In this document: positions 58,201 to 64,000 of the stretch, in pieces
Position numbering within the stretch: the first letter of the stretch is position 1
Layout of the letters: each line of letters starts with the position of its first letter
Assembly (NCBI GenBank): GCA_964030785.1
Contig: OZ034975.1
Span: 22,169,142-22,233,141, forward strand
From: Siderastrea siderea
Taxonomy: Eukaryota > Cnidaria > Anthozoa > Scleractinia > Rhizangiidae
Direction: 5' to 3'
DNA length: 64,000 nt
The notes under the pieces: generated by a model
What the model saw: only the letters and a program-made list of their open reading frames with translations
What the model was told of the DNA's origin: nothing
Databases searched by the model: none
Position numbers and translations under genes: made by a program

Positions 58201-58533
58201 TGTACCCAATCATACAGCTCAGGCAGTGCCTGATACGCTCTCTCCACGTCTAGTGCCTCTTTGTTAACACACCCCACACAAGCCTCACACATTTCAACCA
58301 AGATACGCGCCTCAAACGCGAGCACAGCAGCGGAGAAGCTACAGGAACACCTTACTAGTGACACAATTACCAAATCGAATCCTCACACCTTGCCAACTCT
58401 TGATCTTCCAGACCTAAAACATTTGAACCCTCACCGAGCGGCCTTCGCCGTATCACAGAGAAAAGATTATTGGTGCAGCAACCTCATCAACTATCTGTTA
58501 TCAGGTCAGGGGCGAGGGAGAACACTCCAATAG

Positions 58534-59215
58534 CGCCTGACACTTTTTTAATACCTATCTTCCACCGATAAATGACGTCACATGCGGTCCGAAGGCGTAC
58601 AACTTCTCCCGTGAGCGGAAAAATCAAACTTGACGGGAACACTTTCGCTCACTCGGTGACTAAAATGCCTGTATTTTTTAATCGGCTACAAATTTTTCTT
58701 TTATTTTTCGTGAAGATGAAGTCAAACATGTACTCTTTTCTCTCGTTTCATGAGTCAAGCGGATGGACTTTATGAACATTTAAACGCGTGGTCTTTTTGA
58801 GTCTTGCCTTCTCTGAAAAAACGTCGGCATTTCTTTCCCTCGAATGTTAGAGGATTCTATAAATCGCTGGTGACGATGAATTCAAGGTAAGTAAAACTTC
58901 ATTCAAATAGCCTATCCTGTAGAAAAATGATTCGCTTATCAAAAACTTACAAAGGAAGCGTTCTACACGAGTGGGAACCCAACAACACTCTTCGTTTCTT
59001 GAGGAAACTGCTCAAGAAAACCACGCTGTTTTAATTATGAGCATGCCTTCGTTCACCTTTTTGACCGCACAAATAGTCTGGAGAATACGGTATTGTGTTG
59101 CTCGTGGCCACCGAGACTTTGCTTCTCCTGTGTCTTTTTTAATATTTATTTTGTTCCCTAATTAGCATTAGAATACCTATCCTCTGCTGGGATGAGTAAA
59201 GGACTGAAAACCCAC
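58534..59215. other. Gene-free stretch
   Basis: I see no supported coding sequence or element here; GAATTTTTC-type A/T-rich sequence with short random frames. Confidence 0.4.
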
Positions 59216-60499
59216 GAAGTCTTAAGGTTACGGTGGCCCACAACTGTCACATCAAAACAAAATGCTCACAGCAAATTCAAATCACTCACAGCAAATTCAA
59301 AATCACTCACAGCAAATCACAGCAAATTCAAATCGCTCACGGGAAATTACAAATCCACCACAGCAAATTTCAAACCGTTCACATCGAATTCAAACCGTTC
59401 GCATCAAATACAAATCGCTCACAGCAAAATACAAATCGCTTACAGCAAATACAAATACGGTCAGTGTAAAACCAAGACTGGGGACCGCGGACTGCGGACC
59501 AGGGGTAAAATCCCGGAAAGGGGGGGGGGGGGGGGGTAGTCCCCATAATGGGCTATACGGGGGGGCTCCGCCCGAAAGGGCTTCAGGCTTCAGCCTTCAG
59601 GCTTCAGGCTTTCAGGCTTCAGGTATATAAAAGGGTAGGAATTTCACGAGCTGAATTATATGAAAGGGTAGGGAAATCTGTCATTTAGGTATTTAAAAAG
59701 GCCTTTAATTAAAATATTTCGACTATATGCACCTTATGTCTGTACCATTTTAATTTATTAAACGCTACATGAAAACGACAAGAAGACTTCGTTCCAAGGG
59801 TTTAGAAAAGGGATGCAGTGCTCTTAAGTAGGTATGTGAAAGGGGTACCATTTTTCAATGGAAGGTATACGAAAGGGATACCTTTTCTGTCAAAAAATGG
59901 TCTATAAAAGGGTAAGGGGTTGGACCTCGGGGCGGAGCCTCCCTCTACAAAAATTTGTTGACTGCCGCCCCCCCCCCCCCCCGGGGGTAACATGCAGACT
60001 GCAGACTAAGGGTAAAATGCAGCTAGGGGTTAATTGCGGACTAGGATGGAGACCGCGGACTAGGAGTAAAATGCAGAATGAATACTGCAGACTGCAGACA
60101 AGGGGGAAATGAGAGAAAAGACAGTCGGAGAAATGTGTGCACTCGTAGAAGGTCCTTGCAATCTATTAAAATCTACTTAATATGGTCACAATAGTTGCGA
60201 TTTTTTTTCGTGTTGTAATAGGAACATTTTTTTTACTAATGGAGGAGTAAATTCAGTTTTTCCACCAAGGGATTGTCCGGGAATACGTTGTTCATGGAAG
60301 AGTTTTGCTTCAACTTCAAGCCGTAGATTGTTCAGAATTTGATCGGACTACGCAAACAACCTGTGTGTAATAAGCGAATAAGCTCGGACGGTAGAGCTAA
60401 TTATTTCATTAACCGGAACCTGTAGTGTTCCAAACGATCCCTTTTACCAATGAACTTTATTTGAGAACTAGCTGAGGTCGCTGGCTACATTTGATTCCC

Positions 60500-60521
60500 G
60501 GTCGATCACCCATCCAAGTAC
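60500..60521 (-). repeat. 5S rRNA-like segment, left arm
   Basis: The minus strand reads GTACTTGGATGGGTGATCGAC, matching the conserved internal-control region of 5S rRNA genes with substitutions. The rest of the gene is not recognisable. Confidence 0.6.
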
Positions 60522-60747
60522 AACTTCGCTCGTCGTAAGGACAGAAGAACCTTATGGTACCTTGATAATGGACTGGTATCTAAGAATTCAATTAGTTAAA
60601 ATGTTTACCTTTTGCTTTCCATTCTCGTCTTTTTCCTGATTTTTTAAAATACGTATTGTACAAAAAAAATTGTGTTGAAGATAACGGAGTGAAACATCTA
60701 CCATAATGAAATCGTTCTTCCAACTAGTAGCGAGGATAAGCTCTGTT

Positions 60748-60787
60748 CGGCGGGATTAGTACTTGGATGGGTGACCGCCCGGGAACT
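60748..60787 (+). repeat. 5S rRNA-like segment, right arm
   Basis: The plus strand contains TACTTGGATGGGTGACCGCC at 60760-60779, flanked by TTCGGCGGGATTAG and GGGAACTA, close to the 3' half of 5S rRNA. It is probably part of a 5S-derived (SINE3-like) promoter rather than a working rRNA gene. Confidence 0.68.
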
Positions 60788-61560
60788 ATATGTATCAGGC
60801 GGAATTTGACTTTTACCTCAGCTAGTTCGCAAATAAAGTTCATACGTAGAAAAGCGATCTTTTGGAACACTGCAGGTTCTGATTTAGCTCTACATTTATT
60901 TCCGTCCGAGTTTATTCGCTTACTACACACAGGTTGTTGTTTTGCTTAGTGGATCAATCTACGGCTTAAAGTTGAAGCAAAACTCTTTCATGAACAACGT
61001 ATTCCCAGACAATCCTTGGTGGAAAAACTGAACTTACTTCCCAATCAGTAAACAAAATTTCCTATTGCAGTAGGAAAAAAAATATTGCAACCATTGTGAC
61101 CATATGAAATAGATTTTAATAGATTGCTAAGACCTTCTAAGAGTGCACACATTTTCCCGGCTGTCTTTCCTCTCATTTCCCCCCTTGTCTGCAGTCTGCA
61201 GTCTTCATTCTGCATTTTTCCCCTAGTCTGCGGTCTCCATTCTGCATTTAAACCCTAGCCTGCATTTTACCCTTAGTCTGCACTTTGCCCCTGGTCCGCA
61301 GTCCACAGTACGCAGTCTTCCTTTTACACTGTCCGTATTTGTATTCGCTGTGAGCCATTTGTATTGGCTGTGAGCAATTTGTATTTGATGTGAACGATAT
61401 GAATTTGATGTGAACGATTTGTGATTTGCTGTGAGCGATTTGAATTTGCTGTGAGTGATTTTGAATTTGCTGTGAGTGATTTTGAATTTGATGCGAGTGA
61501 TTTGAATTTGATGTGAGCATTTGTTTTCATGTGACAGTTGTGAGCCACCGTGTTAGGTTG

Positions 61561-62598
61561 ATTCTATTTTGTTATTCTGGAAATCCAACGCTAAATACAA
61601 GTTCTTTAGGGACGGGTCATTGACTACGGATATGGAAGGTGGGTAGGGAGGAGAAAGTCCAATTTTTTTGGTGAAAAAAAATTCCAGACAAACCCTTTTA
61701 ACTTAGATTAGTTTTTACGGCTCCTGTTGAACTTTACTCAAATCGTGAGACCTCACCCCCCTCCCGCATTTTAAGGAAAATCAGGCGTACTTTTTCAAGG
61801 ACTCAAGCATTGAAGAACCCATCCTTCTGTAGTGAAGACTTTTTACTGTCACATAATCGACCATTTTAAAATCATTTAAGGTTAGTTGGGAAATCATTGG
61901 TTGGCTATCAATCAATGATTTTTCCCATGAACCAGCATTTAAGGCCCATGGCAGTTAAATATAAAGAGGAATGAATAGTGAGTATGACAGTGGAAGGAAA
62001 TGAAAATGACTGGTTTCTTTGAAAAGGAACAACTATTCTTCAAGAAGAACAATCATCGTCTTTATTCATTAATGTAGTTGTAGTGTACAGTTTACAATAT
62101 TTATAATAAGTTATAAACAATGTATAACCTGTACACTTATAGATCTTTCAATTATTCTAGGAGTGCTCTATGCATAAATACACAGAGCCTTCTGTCTTAA
62201 CCTTTGTACAGTATGTTATAAATATTAAATGACAATAACGTCAGACACAACTGTGGAACAGAATTCTCATTCTCTGTATTTTCTGGTACCACAAACTTAC
62301 ATTTTTATAATGACATTTGTTTAGTTGTATTTGTTCACTATGGTCCATTACTTTTAATACCAAATGTATTTTTGCTGTCAGTTGATGTCATAAAGCAGAA
62401 AGGCCTTAATCCTGTAAGGATGCCTAACTGGAAGGCAGGAAGGTAGCCTACTGGAATCTTCCCCACAATTCCCTTTTTCAGTAATCCCACTTTCTCCTCC
62501 AGCTACCAGTTCTTTGTATTTAATGACCTGTCCCTTATATATGTAGCTACAAAGAACAGCCACTGCTTCCGAAATACAGAGGGTGTAAAGGAACAGAA
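61561..62598. other. Gene-free A/T-rich stretch
   Basis: No coding sequence is supported. A CCTGTAAGGATGCCTAACTGGAAGGCAGGAAGG block near 62411-62443 is purine-rich but has no recognised function. Confidence 0.4.
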
Positions 62599-63837
62599 AT
62601 GGAAGTCATTGACAGCAAAATGGAGGAAGGAAAACAAATAATACTCATTGGCGACTCAATCGCTAAAAACATGGAGAGGGTACCCTCCAGTTAGCCCAAA
62701 TATTTCCCTGCTTCGACAGTGGTTAATGCCGGTATTGCTGGAGACACCGTGGAAGCAATTCTTTACAAAGTGCAACAAATGAATTTCCCACAATCTGTTC
62801 CTCGAATTTCTCTTCTCTGTGGCACAAACAAGCTGGCTTCCACATCCCTTGCTGTGATATCGGCAACTATCATTGAAATTTTATCTGTTATTGCTAAAAA
62901 ATGTCCAACCCCTTTTATTCAGGTTTTTTCAATTTTACCCCGCTTTGATCACTGTTATTCTTTTGTACAAGTCATTAATTCTCGTACTTTTTTGAGGTTT
63001 AAGAATGCTTTCTGAAAGAGTCCTTTTTGACGATCTACCACCTTCCCTGTGCAACAAGAATATGTACAGGGACGAGAAAATCCATCTGACCAACAAGGGA
63101 AATGACATTTTGGTCAGAGGGATCCACTACTGCAATCCTGAACCTCGTCTAGAGCCCCCCTCCCTTCCTTCTGCCGCCGGCAACTTTTCTGCAACTGCTG
63201 ACGACTGGCCTCTCCTGCCACCACCAAGCCCTAAACCCACTCCTCTTCAGGCAAGCAGGCCCATGATCCGTTCAAAATTCTACCCTACCCCACCTACTTC
63301 AAAATCCAATTGTATCCAAACAAGTTCAAAATCTAGCATTCCCCAACCCATTCCACAGCACACCCCAAAGCCCAACCCATCCCCACCCACTCCAAATCCC
63401 AGCCCTACACAACACACCCCAAAGCCCAACCCTTCTAACAATGCATCTTCTGTTGACTGGCCTCCCCTGCCATTAGCCATCCCTAAACCAACTCCTCTAC
63501 AGGCAAAGAGCCCCATGATCCATTCAAAACCCCGCCCTACCCAACCTACTCCCAAAACCAATTTAATCCAAACAAGCTCAAAATCTAGCCTTCCTCAGTC
63601 CATTCCACAACAGACCCCAAAACCCACCCCACCCCACCCCATTCCAAATCCCAGCCCTCCACAAGACACCCCAAAGCCCAGCACTCCCCAACACTCTTCA
63701 AATCCCGGCCCTCCCAACAACAGTCCAAAGCCTACCCCTCCAGAAACTCCTTTTAACGCCAGCACTCCCCCAACACACTGCAAAGCCCACGCCTCCGCAA
63801 TTTACTCAAGTCTAATCCCCCAAAACAAACCGTAAAG
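62599..63837 (+). pseudogene. SGNH/GDSL-like hydrolase fused to a proline-rich repeat tail, broken
   Basis: ATG at 62599. ILIGDSIAKNM contains the GDS block; TAG at 62692-62694 interrupts; the frame continues with VVNAGIAGDTVEAILYKVQQ and LLCGTNKL (GTN block III). After a frameshift near 63000, DEKIHLTNKGNDIL supplies the D-x-x-H block V. The tail is Pro/Ser/Lys-rich with a ~240-bp duplicated unit (TPLQASRPMI near 63240, TPLQAKSPMI near 63498). Such SGNH ORFs occur in cnidarian and fish retroelement ORF1 proteins, so an element origin is likely. Sequence beyond 63837 is the same C/A-rich type. Confidence 0.6.
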
Positions 63838-64000
63838 CCCAGCCACCAACAACTCAACCTAATGTCTAGGCCCCAACACTTCACTCCAAAGCCCAGCCCT
63901 CTACAACCCGTTCCAAAGCCCAGCCCTTCAAACAAACAGCTCCCCAAAGCACACCCCAAAACCCAGTACTACCCAACACACTCCAAAGAGCAGTTCTCCA
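63838..64000 (+). repeat. Continuation of the C/A-rich proline-coding repeat
   Basis: CCAAAGCCCAGCCCTC-type units continue to the window end without an open frame that I can support. Confidence 0.5.

Larger units (their letters stand above)
54869..58533 (+). mobile_element. Decayed Ty3/Gypsy-type LTR retroelement
   Basis: A leader or short LTR candidate (TGTCCTAGGGG at 54869 to about 55027) ends in TTGGTCCGACC, which could be a primer-binding site. Gag pieces, RT and RNase H follow on the plus strand with many frame changes. No 3' LTR was recognised before the next repeats. LTR limits are low confidence; the pol assignment is firm. Confidence 0.7.
59220..61560. repeat. Large imperfect palindrome with 16-bp minisatellite arms and 5S-like centre
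   Basis: The outer arm GGTGGC[CT]CACAACTGTCACAT (59232-59251) is mirrored at about 61535-61553. Next come arrays of TCACAGCAAATTCAAA-type units (left 59265-59460) and their reverse complements (right 61325-61515), then CTGCAGACTGCAGACAAGGG blocks. Inner arms (60090-60460 and 60870-61180) match with moderate divergence. The left arm carries about 600 extra bases, including G and C homopolymers at 59520-59536 and 59967-59982 and tandem TATAAAAGGGTA-like units at 59623-59915. The centre holds two opposed 5S-like segments. Confidence 0.8.

Noticed and set aside
60487..60787. Functional 5S rRNA gene
   Set aside because: Only the 3' internal-control-like segments are recognisable, both are diverged and in opposite orientation; a working gene of about 120 bases cannot be traced.
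59260..61520. CRISPR-like array from the 16-bp TCACAGCAAATTCAAA units
   Set aside because: The units are contiguous or nearly so with no unique spacers, are mirrored in a palindrome, and the DNA is eukaryotic.

Overview
This window looks like repeat-rich nuclear DNA of an invertebrate animal, most likely an anthozoan cnidarian such as a coral or sea anemone. That is inferred from the mix of Polinton/adintovirus, DIRS, L1/Tx1-like, CR1/L2-like and Gypsy elements; no host gene was found that would fix the species. Almost everything coding is mobile or virus-derived.

Layout. (1) 1-3480: 3' part of an L1/Tx1-like LINE (+), whose A/T tail sits inside a DNA polymerase gene. (2) About 3482-20484: Polinton A, GC-balanced and adintovirus-like. 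It has an OTU-PolB gene (-) cut by the LINE, an LXCXE mini-gene, a divergent TATA promoter at 7021-7250, two rightward early-type genes, and then a leftward cluster of about 17 small genes: PLA2-like protein, core proteins, two-TM protein, packaging ATPase, a tRNA-like gene, adenain-like protease, major capsid protein, two penton-like minor capsid paralogues, retrovirus-type integrase with chromodomain, and a GRF zinc-finger protein. Its outer ends are lost to the LINE and window edge on the left and a DIRS element on the right. (3) 20485-24035: decayed DIRS-type retroelement (gag, RT-RNaseH, tyrosine recombinase). (4) 24046-31026: LINE 3' fragments, a decayed multi-copy gene family ending in a CXC-like Cys-rich motif, and a gag-like fragment. 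(5) 31071-49102: Polinton B, AT-rich, 18.0 kb, bounded by about 0.21-0.23 kb terminal inverted repeats (TIRs) and sitting in a (TAGG)n microsatellite. It has a VLTF3-like factor, collagen-like fibre, ATPase, capsid set, protease, PLA2-integrase region, several small genes resembling giant-virus families, and a giant PolB-SF1 helicase-GIY-YIG fusion. (6) 49103-64000: gag with CCHC and MYND fingers, foldback elements (one with a 7-8 bp target duplication, one 2.3 kb palindrome carrying 5S rRNA-like pieces), a decayed Gypsy element, and an SGNH-hydrolase/proline-rich ORF running off the window.

How the genes fit together. Each Polinton carries a replication module (PolB), an integration module (integrase plus TIRs, seen for B) and a virion module (double-jelly-roll capsid, penton-like protein, ATPase, protease, PLA2-like protein, membrane and core proteins). 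Many virion proteins of both elements carry a short [QMKR]-x-G-G-hydrophobic motif that could be the cut site of the encoded adenain-like protease. The two elements are very different in base composition and sequence yet share this whole set, so they represent two separate lineages integrated about 10 kb apart.

Both Polintons are damaged. Several breaks are one-base shifts in homopolymers (A6 and T7 in the two capsid genes, an A-run in a core gene, a G10 run at the PolB start), which may be assembly errors rather than decay; others are true-looking nonsense changes or duplications. The features of greatest interest are the PolB-helicase-GIY-YIG fusion, the type II tRNA-like gene with a CCC anticodon loop, the LXCXE gene overlapping PolB, the proposed shared maturation motif, and the start-codon-embedded TATATAATG promoter motif of Polinton B.
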